Assembly (NCBI GenBank): GCA_900095095.1
Contig: FMBT01000675.1
Location: forward strand, 1-25,606
Direction: 5' to 3'
DNA: 25,606 nt
Source of the DNA: Fragilariopsis cylindrus CCMP1102
Taxonomy: Eukaryota; Bacillariophyta; Bacillariophyceae; Bacillariales; Bacillariaceae
In this document: piece after piece, positions 1-10,399 of the stretch
Layout of the letters: each line of letters opens with the position of its first letter
Numbering within the stretch: position 1 is the stretch's first letter
The notes under the pieces: model-generated
What the model saw: only the letters and a program-made list of their open reading frames with translations
Database searches by the model: none
Told to the model about the DNA's origin: nothing
Program-made: the position numbers and the translations under genes

Positions 1-2440
1 AAGGTATTGAATTTTTCCTTACTTTTGAAAATACAAATATTGGTGTTCCATCAGACGAGGGTGCTACTGCTGAGGATGGTACAACACCAATAACGAATGA
101 TGACCTGTACGAATATCGTGAAGATTTAGCCAATTTAGCTTATCGCTTAAAGGGATTGTCACAGGCAAGTCCATGGATTGCCGAACCCAATTCGATATCA
201 TCGTACAGGAATGTAATGGAAGGATTACGTGACTACTTAAAGGAATTTGGTTCGTCAAAAATCGGGAATGCAGAACTTAGCGAAGATGATGGATGGCCGA
301 CAAGTAAAGAGTTCTTTTATTATACTCTTCAACAGTATGTAAATCCTCGTGGTGGTCCCGGTAGTGTTTATTCACAAGATGTTGCATTCGACAATAATGG
401 TGTTGTTGAAGCAATTCGAATCAAGAGTATGTATGTAACATTAGTCAAAGATGATCTACGTGAAGAAGGAAAATCAATTGACGATGCTGAACGACAAATT
501 GATGCAATGGACGATACACGTATTTTGATCGATAGTTGGACGGATCTACCCTCAAATAGATTTGTTTTTTGTGCAAAATTCTTTCGAATTGAAGGATTTG
601 CATGTATTAAAACAGGTATGTTACGTTCGCCAACAATATAAGTCGTATGCGTCTCTCTCTCTTTCTTTTCTGATACCACCACTCATTCTCCCACTCACAC
701 GACGCTAATTCAACTGTCCATCCGGCACTTTTATCCTAATTTATAGAACTGATTGTCAACATTGTTTTGGCTGTCATTGCTGTATCGCTGATTGTCCTCC
801 TTACTTTACCAAGTCTTGTGACGGCATTCTTGATCACGCTCAATGTTGCATTTTGCCTAATCGAAATTTTAGGCTTTATGTGGGCATTAGGGATTGCAAT
901 TGATGTTACTAGTGTCATTAATTTGGTATTAGCAGTGGGACTTTCGGTCGATTATAGTGCTCACGTTGGTCATTCCTTTATGATGAAGGGTGGCTACAGC
1001 AGACCGAAACGTGTCATCGAGGCATTGGCTGATATGGGTTCGGCTGTATTAGCCGGTGGAATGTCTACATTCCTAGCAGTTGCGGTACTATTGTTCCTCA
1101 AGTCATACGTGTTCTATGTCTTGTCGAGACAATTGTGTGTCACGGTCATCCTTGGCCTTGCACATGGATTGATCTTGTTGCCTATCATGTTGTCTTTGTG
1201 GGGGCCGAGACCATTCGGTGCTGCAACAAATCCTGTTTACGAAGAAATTGCTGTTGTTGAACACGATAAGGATGCGAATGGCGTTGTCGTCGCCAGCCCT
1301 GTTATGGACAGAGGTGTTGGTCGGGCTGTGGAGGTTAGATCTATTGACTCGTCGTCAAGCCGTGACAGCGATTCTTCGCTAGAAAAGATGTTCACTGACG
1401 AAGACAACGAGAGTCGTCAGCCAAGCGAGGAACAAAAGTCCAAGAAAAAGAACAAGAGCAAAGGCAAAAGCAAGAAGTCGAAGTCTAGTAGTAGAGGGGT
1501 TGACGACGAGGGTGACGTCGATGCCTCCTTTTTCAAAAGTACGAAGAAGAAAACAAAGAAAACAAAGAAAAAGTCGAAGGCATCAAGGAGTATTGAGGAT
1601 AGTGAAACGCAGAAACCCATTTCCGAGACAATGGATGACGATGACGACGACGAATCGTTCAGCCAACAACGAAGTGGTATCATGCGTTCTGGTGTACCAC
1701 TCGATGTCTTCCCTAGAAAGAAGAAAAACAAGGACGGAAGCAAGCGCAGCAATTCGATATCGTCGTCACAACGGAGCAAGAGCACCAGCAAGCGCAGCAA
1801 ATCCGTATCCTCATCAACTAGAAACAAAGGTGACAATACCAGCACATCGGTGTCAAAGAACGAGGAATTGTTGTCCTCACCACCGATATTCGAGAGAGCC
1901 AAGTCGCTAACTACTCCACATACCTCACCACCGATATTCGAGAGAGCCAAGTCGCTAACTACTCCACACAGTCGGCATAACCTAAGAAGTTCTTCACCCC
2001 ATAGCGCACGATACAGTGCAAAACCTCATTCCTTGCGAGGAAGTAAAAGAAGTGCACCATGGTACATGGCTAGTCAAGATTCGGATGATTCGTCGACCTC
2101 ATCATCTGAAGATTGTGACGACTCTGTCATCGATTCTCTATGCGAAGAATGGACAGAGCGCTCTGTAGGGGATCCACACTTTTGGGCGAAAGAAGACGAC
2201 GACAACGAAGGGACCAACAAAACTAAAGATACTGTCTTTTCAGAAGATCTTTCCTCCTCCAGTTCTGAAGAATCGCAACCTAAATGGAAAGTGCGCTCTA
2301 TAAGAGATCCGCACTTTTGGGCGAAAGAAGTAGACGACGACAACGAAGGGACCAACAAAACTGAAGATACTGTCTTTTCAGAAGATCTTTCATCGTCCTC
2401 CTCCAGTTCTGAAGAATCGCACCCTAGAATGATTATCTAA
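1..2440 (+). CDS. Patched/RND-type sterol-sensing-like membrane transporter, 3' part (spliced, 5' end outside window)
   Basis: The exons I infer are 1-615 and 747-2440, reading in frame from base 3. The donor is CAG/GTATGT at 616 and the acceptor TTATAG at 746, and the junction keeps frame (phase 1, giving Glu). The first exon encodes an extracytoplasmic loop ending near FCAKFFRIEGFACIK. The second opens with a run of membrane helices (about 750-1210) containing GLSVDYSAHVGHSFM, the signature of the Patched/NPC1/RND family, where the acidic residue sits in the ion-relay helix. Patched-family proteins move sterols or other lipids using ion gradients; the substrate here is unknown. After the last helix comes a roughly 400-residue hydrophilic tail, unusual for this family. 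It has Lys/Ser-rich polybasic stretches (about 1435-1590), acidic patches and two tandem duplications. The family call is strong, the role of the tail unknown, and the N-terminal half is missing because the window begins inside the gene. Confidence 0.88.
616..746 (+). other. Intron of the Patched-like gene (131 bp)
   Basis: GT at 616-617 (CAG/GTATGT) and AG at 745-746 are consistent splice sites. The frame upstream hits a stop shortly after the donor, and the frame downstream continues the transmembrane domain without a break. A pyrimidine-rich stretch lies at about 650-735. Confidence 0.8.
1877..1972 (+). repeat. Two tandem 48-bp copies inside the Patched-like tail
   Basis: Units 1877-1924 and 1925-1972 are almost identical and each encodes 16 residues, beginning SPPIFERAKSLTTPH. 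The period is a multiple of three, so the frame is kept. The near identity at synonymous sites points to a recent duplication. Confidence 0.92.
2162..2430 (+). repeat. Two tandem ~135-bp copies at the C-terminus of the Patched-like tail
   Basis: The second unit starts at 2297, 135 bp after the first. Both encode a block with DPHFWAKE, then an acidic stretch, NEGTNKT, DTVFSEDLSSSS and EES. The copies differ by a few substitutions and by small in-frame additions (an extra Val and extra Ser codons in the second). It sits just before the stop codon. Confidence 0.9.
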
Positions 2441-3418
2441 TAACCCGTGAAAAGTATGAATTTTCTTACATATACGATCGTACAGAAACAAAACATCATC
2501 ATCCCTCTAAGCTCACGAAGATATTAGGAAGCAAATAAATAAGACTAGTAAAAATATTAAATCATCAATTTATATTCAGCGAACGACTCACTCGGTCCAA
2601 GTGTGAATGAATGATGACACATCAATGGGTTATGTTGTTATAAACATCTACTTTACTCGCGTACAGTATCGTAGTACAGTATCACGAAAATATCATCTCA
2701 TTACAAGTCGTAAGCCTAAGCACCGTTTGCAATCGCTGTTACACTGTAACACTTCTGATACGTTGTACTGCGTAGTAGATTAGCTGGCTACTACTAGTAC
2801 GACTTAAATTAAAAAAGAACACATTCTATTTTGCTTTGCTATTGTCAAAAACATACTCACAGCAGTATTCTTGTACAAACAATACATGTTGCTGTCGAAA
2901 AACACATGCCATTCATTCATTTGTACTACCAACATATACCAGACCATACCGTTCCATACCATAATATACTGTACTGTACTACACTGTTCTATTCTGTACT
3001 GCAGTATCATATCAATTCATCGTATTTCCTCGTCTCTTGGCTTTCGAACAACACATCGTTCGTCGTTCGTTGCCATCATCATCATCATCATCATCGTCAT
3101 CGTCGTCGTCAGATATAATAGTATCTTAGACGACCTCTGAATCAATAACAAAATTAATAAGAAACAACTTAGAGAAAGCAGTAAGATATATTATCATTAT
3201 CATTCTGCCTGAATAGTGAGTCTCCTTCCATATCTATTGAATATATTATTATTATATAGTAATTATTATTATTAATAATTATTCCCATCTCCATTATAAT
3301 ATCAATTCAATCAACGGCACAACAAAATATTTTTCCTATATACAGAAACAAACAACAATCGAATCATCGCAACAAACAATTCAGGCCTATTACTAGATCA
3401 ACAAACAAAAGCAACAAT
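2441..3418. other. Intergenic gap, AT-rich with microsatellites
   Basis: No gene is supported. The stretch holds the 3' flank of the Patched-like gene and the 5' flank of the LRR gene. Visible structure includes short GTACAGTATC/GTACTGT reiterations (2660-3005), an (ATC)n/(GTC)n tract at 3073-3110, and AT-only runs at 3240-3300. Short reading frames across it are low-complexity and not convincing. Confidence 0.7.
3073..3110. repeat. ATC/GTC trinucleotide microsatellite
   Basis: A run of CATCATCATC grading into GTCATCGTCGTCGTC, about 38 bp, in the 5' flank of the LRR gene. Confidence 0.85.
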
Positions 3419-6400
3419 ATGGAAAGAGAAAGAATCGTAAGAGAAGATCGACGAGAAATGAAACGACAAGAAAGAGAAGCAAAAGCAGAGGAGAAAAGAG
3501 AAGAAAGAGAAGCAAAAGCAGAGGGGAGCAACAAGAACGTTGCAGAACAACCAGTACTATACAATAACGAAGATGATGGTAGTAGTAGTACCTTCAGTAG
3601 CAAGCCGTATCCTGCAGACACCTACTCGTTTTTATGTCTTTATGGTCCTGTCAAGAATCCTGGTTATTTTTCATATGGTTTAATGGTGTACCTGTTCCAG
3701 ATGACATTCCTAGTACTGATGGTACTTAGTGTAACCCATCCGGACTGGTCCAGTAATGGTGAAGGGGATAATCCTGATGGAGGAAGAGGATCTATTTTTG
3801 CAAGAATTGCAGCATTTGTTCCATCACATGTTAGTCCACTAGTTAGAGCTACCCAAATTACAGCTACATTGTCATATGTTATTTTTGCAGATTCAACTGT
3901 GCTTGACGTTGTTACAGCTGTTGAATTGTTTCCACGTTTTAATCAGGCAACAAGTGACGATAAGCTTGGGTGCATGATATTTGCTTCTATTCTACGTTTA
4001 AGTCAGGGTATTTTTGCAATAACTGTAACACTCTTACTAATTGTAACTTCATCCACTACAATTGAAATCATCTTAAATTTCACAGCAATTAATTTTATTT
4101 CAACTCTTGATAATGTTGGATTTAAAATTATTAAGTGGGGAAAGTATGGACCAAAGTTTGAAGAGGAAGCAAAACGCATTGAGAAGCTACCACTTCCCAG
4201 ATGCATCTACAGGAAATACAAGCATGTTAGATATTTGTGTACTATCATTCCCGTTGGTGTGATATTGCTTTCATTGATATGCTTTATGATTATTCTTCAA
4301 GAAAGTAATAATCATTGGGTCACCAAAATATTTAGGGTTCAATTTCAAGACAAAGAACAAGGACTACAGGCATACAATGGCTGCTATCAGAAGAATGAAG
4401 ATGCTATCAATAGGTATGAAGGATTTAGAAGAAAGTCATATGAGAGTTTTGGGTATAACTCTGAGAGTGCTAAATTTGGATATTGCATTGATGATCGCCG
4501 CTGGATCCTCTTCAATGGTAACAATACTAATGCTTGTGAGGCACGTGGCAATGATAATGAATTAGCTCGTTCTTCAAAAACAGATACCTTTGATTTTTCA
4601 ACAATGTTTGAAGAACAATGGTATACTTCGAGTAATACGCCTCTTAACTTGTACTTTGTTGAAGAAACTGGTGATATTGAATTGAATATGACTACTTGTT
4701 CATCGTTTATAAATGATGGCAATTGTGATTCATTTTTTAATGAGTTCGATTTTCAATATGATGGTGGAGATTGTTGTGCTGCTACTTGCTCTGGATCTAA
4801 TTGCGGTATTGGATCACTCAAGAATGCATTTGGTGCAACAAATAAAGTTACCTCTGGAGATGGTTTCCCCAATTGTGTAGATCCTGACATGGTCCCTATA
4901 ACTATTCGTCTTGATAACATTATTAGAAGTAGTGGAATAGTTGAACTGGAACCAGTAAAGCCTTTGCTATTTATTGATTGTGATGGAAGTAATGTTCTGA
5001 ACATCTATGTTGATAAGTCCATGGAAAATCAAACAGAAACAATTATGGTCAATGATGGTGCAGATTGTACTATGACTATTAGAAATGAAAGTAGTAACGA
5101 TTCTCCAATTTGGTATGCAGACTACACAATTTTACATGGAGATGAAAAATCTATTGAAAGCAATTCAATTGTGGTTACTCAGTCTTCTAGTGCTAAAGAA
5201 AGTACCTACGACTTTAAAAGGACACCAGAATGTTATTTTGAGAAGCTCTCTGATTATACTGATAGCTTAACTGTTTATACTGGTATTAATTATGACCCAA
5301 CAGCAAAAGCAATTGACTGGTTAATGAATGATGAATCAGAGAACTCGATGTGTGAGGATCCTTCTATTCTTGAAAGATATGCATTAGCTGTAATTTACTT
5401 TGCTGCCTACAACTCTTCTGATTACACATTGATCAGTACAACAAGACACTGTGTTTGGCCTAGTATCACATGTGATGAAGGAGCTGTGATACGTTTGTAT
5501 ATGAGTAAGTGATCAACTTGTTATTCTACTATTCAATTGCAATATCTTGTTTATCTTTCCATAGAGATCTCACCTTTTTTGATATTTTATCTTTGATTCA
5601 GTTAACAAAGCTCTAATTGGTTCCATTGCCAGTGAGATAGGAATGTTGATCTCACTTAGATATCTTTATTTGTGTAAGTAATTGAATTGAGTATTTGTCT
5701 GCTTCCATTTACTGTAATTTCTGTTGTTTTCTCACCATGCCATTTTGATACTACTTACATTTCATCACCAATTGCATTAGCTTTAAATGCTCTTACTGGT
5801 ACCATTCCCAGTGAGATAGGATTGTTGACCTCACTTGAAAAACTTTACTTGGGTAAGTAATTGTATTGAGTATTTTTCTTCTGTTGTTAACTTTTTTTCT
5901 TTTGTCTTCTCATCATGCTGTTTTGATACTTTCTATATTTCATTGCCAAATCAACTAGAGAAAAATGAGCTTACTGGTTCCATTCCCAGTGAGATAGGAT
6001 TGTTGACCTCACTTGAAAAACTTTACCTGGGTAAGTCACTATTCAATATTATTTCTGTTGTTTTCTTATCATGCCATTTTTTACTTCTTACTATATTTTA
6101 TCACCAAATCCATTAGATCTAAATAAGCTTACTGGTACCATTCCCAGAGAGATAGGATTGTTGACCTCACTTAAACATCTTTATTTGTGTAGGTAATTGA
6201 ATTGAGTATTTGTCTGCTTCCATTTACTGTAATTTCTGTTGTTTTCTCACCATGCCATTTTGATACTACTTACATTTCATCACCAAATGCATTAGCTTTA
6301 AATGCTTTTACTGGTACCATTCCAAGTGAGATAGGACTGATGGAACGTTTCTCGCAGAAATTCATGTACCGGTACCCTATGGTTCCGAGAGGAATTCAAA

Positions 6401-7798
6401 CTCTTTCTTTGGGTAAGTAATTGTATTGAGTATTTTCCTTCTACCGTCAAATTTTTTCTTTTGTTGTCTCATCATGCTGTTTTGATACTTTCTATATTTT
6501 ACCACCAAATGCATTAGCTTACAATACTCTTACTGGAAAGATTCCAAGTGAGATAGGATTGTTGACCTCACTTGAAAAATTTTACCTGGGTAAGTCATTA
6601 TATTGATTATTTGTCTGCTACCATTTACTGTTATTTCTGTTGTTTTCTTACCATGCCATTTTTATACTTCTTACTATATTTAATCACCAAATCCATTAGA
6701 TCTAAATAAGCTTACTGGTACCATTCCCAGTGAGATAGGATTGTTGACCTCACTTAGATATCTTTATTTGTGTAAGTAATTGAATTGAGTATTTGTCTGC
6801 TTCCATTTACTGTATCTCACCATGCCATTTTGATACTACTTACATTTCATCATCAAATGAATTAGCTTTAAATGCTCTTACTGGTACCATTCCTAGTGAG
6901 ATAGGATTGTTGACCCAACTTGAAACTCTTTCTTTGGGTAAGTAATTGTATTGAGGATTTTTCTTCTGCTGTTAACTTTTATTTCTTTTGTTTTCTCACC
7001 ATGCCATTTTGATACAACTAACATTTAATCTTGAAATCCATTAGAGAACAATGAGCTGAATGGTTCCATTCCCAGTGAGATAGGATTGTTGACCTCACTT
7101 GAAAAACTTTACCTGGGTAAGTCATTGTATTGAATATTTTTCTGCTTCCATTTACTATTCAATATTATTTCTATTGTTTTCTTATCATGCCATTTTGATA
7201 CTACTTACATTTAATCTTGAAATCCATTAGATTTAAACGAGCTTACTGGTACCATTCCCAGTGAGATAGGACTTTTGACCTCACTTGAAAACCTTGATTT
7301 GAGTAAGTTATTGAATTGAGTATTTTTCTGCTTCCATTTACTGGAATATCTATTGTTTTCTTATCACATCATTTTGATACTACTCACATTTATCATCACC
7401 AAATGCATTAGGTCAAAATGCTTTTACTGGTCCCATTCCAAGTGAGATTGGACTGATGACTTCACTTTTTACTCTTTATTTGGGTAAGTAATTGAATTGA
7501 GTATTTTCTGCGGCCATTTACCTTTTTGTTGTTGTTGCTTTCTCACCATGCCATTTTGATACTTCTTACATTTTATCACCAAACTGTCAGAATCAAATGA
7601 GCTAACTGGTCCCATTCCAAGTGAGATAGGATTGTTAACCTCACTTTATGATTCTAATTTTGGTAAGTAATCAAACTAAATATTATTCTGCCGCCATTTA
7701 CTGTTATTTCTGTTGTTTTCTCATCATGCCATTTTGATACTTCTTACATTGTATCATCACCAAATGCATTAGATTCCAATTTGTCAAATCATACATAA
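3419..7798 (+). CDS. Multi-pass membrane protein with LNR (Notch) module and a 12-repeat LRR domain, 14 exons
   Basis: Inferred exons: 3419-5504, 5602-5673, 5781-5852, 5959-6030, 6117-6188, 6296-6412, 6518-6589, 6700-6771, 6866-6937, 7045-7116, 7231-7302, 7412-7483, 7591-7662 and 7773-7798 (stop TAA 7796-7798). They total 3021 nt, or 1006 residues. All introns are phase 1, and nearly all donors read GTAAGT. Residues 1-36 are a charged helix with repeated REAKAE. About five hydrophobic segments lie at 84-105, 143-168, 185-212, 213-232 and 272-294. An LNR module follows at about 425-457 (Cys pattern with DGNC and YDGGDCC), then a plant-type LRR cap (CVWPSITCDEG, about 670-690). Twelve LRRs of the plant-specific class then follow (consensus NxLTGTIPSEIGLLTSLExLYLG). 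This looks like a receptor-like or adhesion surface protein. Ligand and topology are unknown. The first exon and the repeats are well supported; splice sites were read by eye. Confidence 0.85.
5602..7772 (+). repeat. Tandem exon-intron array: one 24-residue LRR per ~180-bp unit, with a three-unit higher-order period
   Basis: Twelve exons, eleven of 72 bp and one of 117 bp, alternate with introns of 86-114 bp. The introns share most of their sequence (GTAAGTAATTGAATTGAGTA at the start, CACCATGCCATTTTGATACT in the middle, CATTAG at the end). Units fall into three types by exon start and following intron: A (CTTTAAATGC: exons 3, 6, 9), B (AGAAxAATGAGC or relatives: 4, 7, 10) and C (ATxTAAAxxAGC: 5, 8, 11). 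Exon 2 is C-like, exons 12-13 continue A-B, and terminal exon 14 starts like a truncated C. The order is C-ABC-ABC-ABC-AB-c. Confidence 0.88.
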
Positions 7799-8006
7799 GG
7801 GATTTCATGTCCGTTAAAGTAAATGTTGAACAGGTTGTGACTAGTGTTGAAGTCGTAGTAGCACAAAGAAAAGAAGTGCGAACTGCGAACCGCTAATATA
7901 AATACTGTAATCTATTATGTATCTAATATATTCATTCGTTTCATTGTTTTCCTTCTTATTAGATATGATTTTAATCTCACCAAGATAAAATGGTGACCAT
8001 GACACC

Positions 8007-8062
8007 CGTGCATAAATTACCATTACTACTATGATACGTGCATAAATTACCATTACTACTAT
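8007..8062. repeat. 30-bp direct repeat, two copies
   Basis: CGTGCATAAATTACCATTAC plus CTACTAT starts at 8007 and again at 8037, separated by GATA. Confidence 0.85.
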
Positions 8063-8147
8063 TGCCGTTGTTATAAATCTTTGATGAACGTATTGCAAGT
8101 AGCCGTTTATCATCATCATTAGTTGATGATGAAGAGGACAATAATTT

Positions 8148-8225
8148 AGACGTAAAAGACGTAGATGTAATAGACGTAGATGTAGTAGACGTTGACGTAA
8201 TAGACGTAGACGTAGACGTACGTCA
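8148..8225. repeat. GACGTA/GATGTA hexamer repeat
   Basis: A run of imperfect hexamers (GACGTA, GATGTA, GTAGAC) ending in TACGTCATACGTAC. Each unit contains ACGT, the core of bZIP binding sites, so it could be regulatory or just a microsatellite. It lies in no gene. Confidence 0.75.
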
Positions 8226-8745
8226 TACGTACATATATCCTAGAACGAAATCCTACAAAAAGAAAAGAACAGTAAAAAAAAACGGAAAAGATTTGTGATT
8301 TGAAATTGCGATCGATGGCATGACGATGACAACCTTCAAATCATCGCAACTGCATGCATATCTTTACGAGAAACAGTATGTATCGTCTCGATCGTCCGCC
8401 GCTAGTCATAGTACGTCCCGTCGGTGTTTTACTATACTACAATAAGTAATGTGATGATGATGACGTTGATAATTAAAATTTAAAGTCAGAATGAAAATGG
8501 AAGTAAGGAATTTAAAAGAGATGGTGCATGATGTATTCTGGTAACTAATAACGTCGCGTCGCCCTGCCTATATAACAACCACCACATTGACTCGAACGGA
8601 CACAGCGCAAGTAAATATATATATATACGACCGTTTATTTTGTCAGATAATTGTGTAGAGAGACGATAATAAACGTTCGATGATTGATATAACATCCTAT
8701 TATATATTATACTTCTACTTCAAAAATCTTTACTAGAGGGAAATT

Positions 8746-9203
8746 TTGTGCGTACTTTCTTTCTGTCTCATGGAATTTACCAGTTTCGAGGACATCAAGA
8801 TTTACTCTGGTGAGAAGTCGACTCGACTCACTCACACGTTCTTCACAATCTTCTTCATTACGACAAAAATCGTCGTTGTTGCATTTGAAGATATTTTGCG
8901 TCGTTGTCTTCTTCAGCTATTAAATTCTGTTGGAGAAATAATCATTCGAATGGAACAAATCCATGAAATTGTTAAAAATTCCCGCTCCAACAATTTCACG
9001 TCGAAGAAGATGAGTATTTGCTCCCCAGTCGCCCGATTGTTATTGTTACTGCTGATCTGGTAGACAAAAATAATTCAAACTGCATCTCTCTAATGGAGTT
9101 GGTTGTTCTACTCCACCTCCACCGGTCCTGGTTCCGACAAAACTTCGTCTTCTATTTAGTTTCCCCACTGATGTCGTTACTACTGCGCCTGTATTATGTA
9201 TGA
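8746..9203 (+). pseudogene. Weak coding-like remnant, unassigned
   Basis: Short stretches look protein-like but sit in different frames: VFAPQ near 9020, ENDPSRPIVIVTADLVDK-like text near 9020-9080, and a Pro-rich stretch (STPPPPVLVPT) near 9107-9140. No frame is open for more than about 105 codons, and I recognise no domain. It may be a decayed gene or a mobile-element linker, or no gene at all. Confidence 0.2.
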
Positions 9204-9388
9204 TGATCGATGATCGATAAGCTTAAAGGTGACTATTGCTTTATGGAACAAAACTACTCGACTTGTTCATATTCAGTATACTATTATTAGTTTTGTTTTG
9301 TTCTATCTTATTATACCTTGTTTGTTTACTATTTAGCAATATATCGTATAACATTTTGCACACTATAAAGATTTCTATTTATACCAAA

Positions 9389-9688
9389 GGCGTTGCCAAA
9401 GTCACTGTTTCGGCAACTGGAATCGAGGATTGCAAAGACCAAGAATTGCTACCAGTCTTCATCAAGTGTTCTAATGATATAGCTCATATAGTTTTGATCC
9501 ATCCCAACTATAATCTGTTTCCTCATGATTATTTACCGTAATTTCTAGTACCTTCCGTTTCATTTGTAGAATATTCTATGACTCTTGTCCCTAACAACGA
9601 ATTTTTTCCTATCGATTTGTGTCATTACGAGGTCATTTGCTTTAAGGATGCCAAACTATCGATTGGTTTTGAAATTTCTATCAACTAA
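9389..9688 (+). pseudogene. Coding-like stretch with one in-frame stop, unassigned
   Basis: A single frame reads through about 100 codons of ordinary protein-like composition (GVAKVTVSATGIEDCKDQEL, later FPIDLCHYEVICFKDAKL), interrupted only by TAA at 9539-9541 and ending at TAA 9686-9688. The balanced amino-acid composition contrasts with the surrounding noise. No family is recognised. It could be a decayed gene or mobile-element piece close to the copia fragment downstream. Confidence 0.3.
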
Positions 9689-9904
9689 ACAGCTATTTAA
9701 AGGATTGTGTTTTGTCGACTATTCCATCCTTTGGGTGTATCATCATAGTTAGATTGATTCCGCCTGTTGAGGGCGTGCGAATTAAAGCCAAGATTCTATT
9801 GTCACCATTACCCGCAACGCTCTACTTGATTTCATTAACAGCTATTAGAAGTAAATACTAGTACATTCAGTAGTTGTTGTTAACAGACTTGTTATATTGC
9901 TAGA

Positions 9905-10200
9905 GTTACAATGATTATATTGGGTGGGATCATGTCATATTTGAATCTGACGTATTCTGCGTCTGGTAATAATGAGCACAAGTACATGTTCGATATATCA
10001 GCAGTGCAGTATTTTGCTCCAGGTGTTGATATAACAGAGTTCCAATGCATCTTGATAGTTTCCATTGAAGCTGTGTGTGTTGTTACATTACCTTCATAGT
10101 CAATTCTATCACCACCTGCTGTAATTCTGGTACGGTAAGGCTCGGATTTTTCAGGTCTGACTGCTACTACATATCGAGGATACGTAACTTGTAGTAGCAG
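9905..10200 (-). pseudogene. Ty1/copia-type reverse transcriptase fragment (RVT_2)
   Basis: The minus strand encodes an open segment with RPEKSEPYRTRITAGGDRID, then a variable stretch, NSVISTPGAKYCTADI, NMYLCSLLPDAEYVRF and KYDMIPPNII. This is the start of the copia RT domain, with the family's RxRxTxGGDxIDY, STPGAKxxTxDIxxxYL and PEYxR motifs. Only the first ~100 residues of the domain remain. At the 3' side the frame degenerates after the IPPNII segment, and no integrase, RNase H, gag or LTR is visible nearby. It is a truncated, non-autonomous relic. The family assignment is from memory of diatom copia elements. Confidence 0.82.
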
Positions 10201-10399
10201 TCCAGCCATAGAATAATGGAAGTTATGCATTCAAAATCTCCACTCTCCTTCAATTCTCTTACTTTACCCCTGTACATTTCTGAGGTTGCTGTTCTACTAA
10301 TTACGGTAAACATATCTTCTTACTTTGGTTTTTCTGTTTGACTGATTGTATTTGTGTTTTTTGTTGCTGTTGTTTTTATTTGATATCTTTGAATATTTG

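Larger units (their letters stand above)
7799..8745. other. Intergenic gap with short tandem repeats
   Basis: No gene is supported. It contains a 30-bp direct repeat (8007-8062), a GACGTA-rich hexamer tract (about 8148-8225), CA/TG-poor AT-rich DNA and an (AT)n run near 8612-8628. Confidence 0.65.

Noticed and set aside
1417..1950. A long antisense reading frame opposite the Patched-like tail
   Set aside because: Its Leu/Phe/Ser-rich composition mirrors the Lys/Ser/Asp-rich sense tail; it has no start context or domain.
3073..3118. His-rich peptide from the ATC/GTC microsatellite
   Set aside because: Repeat translation only.
9018..9203. Short frame with LLPSRPIVIVTADLVDK as a gene
   Set aside because: 61 codons with no start context or partner domain; kept only as part of a weak remnant call.
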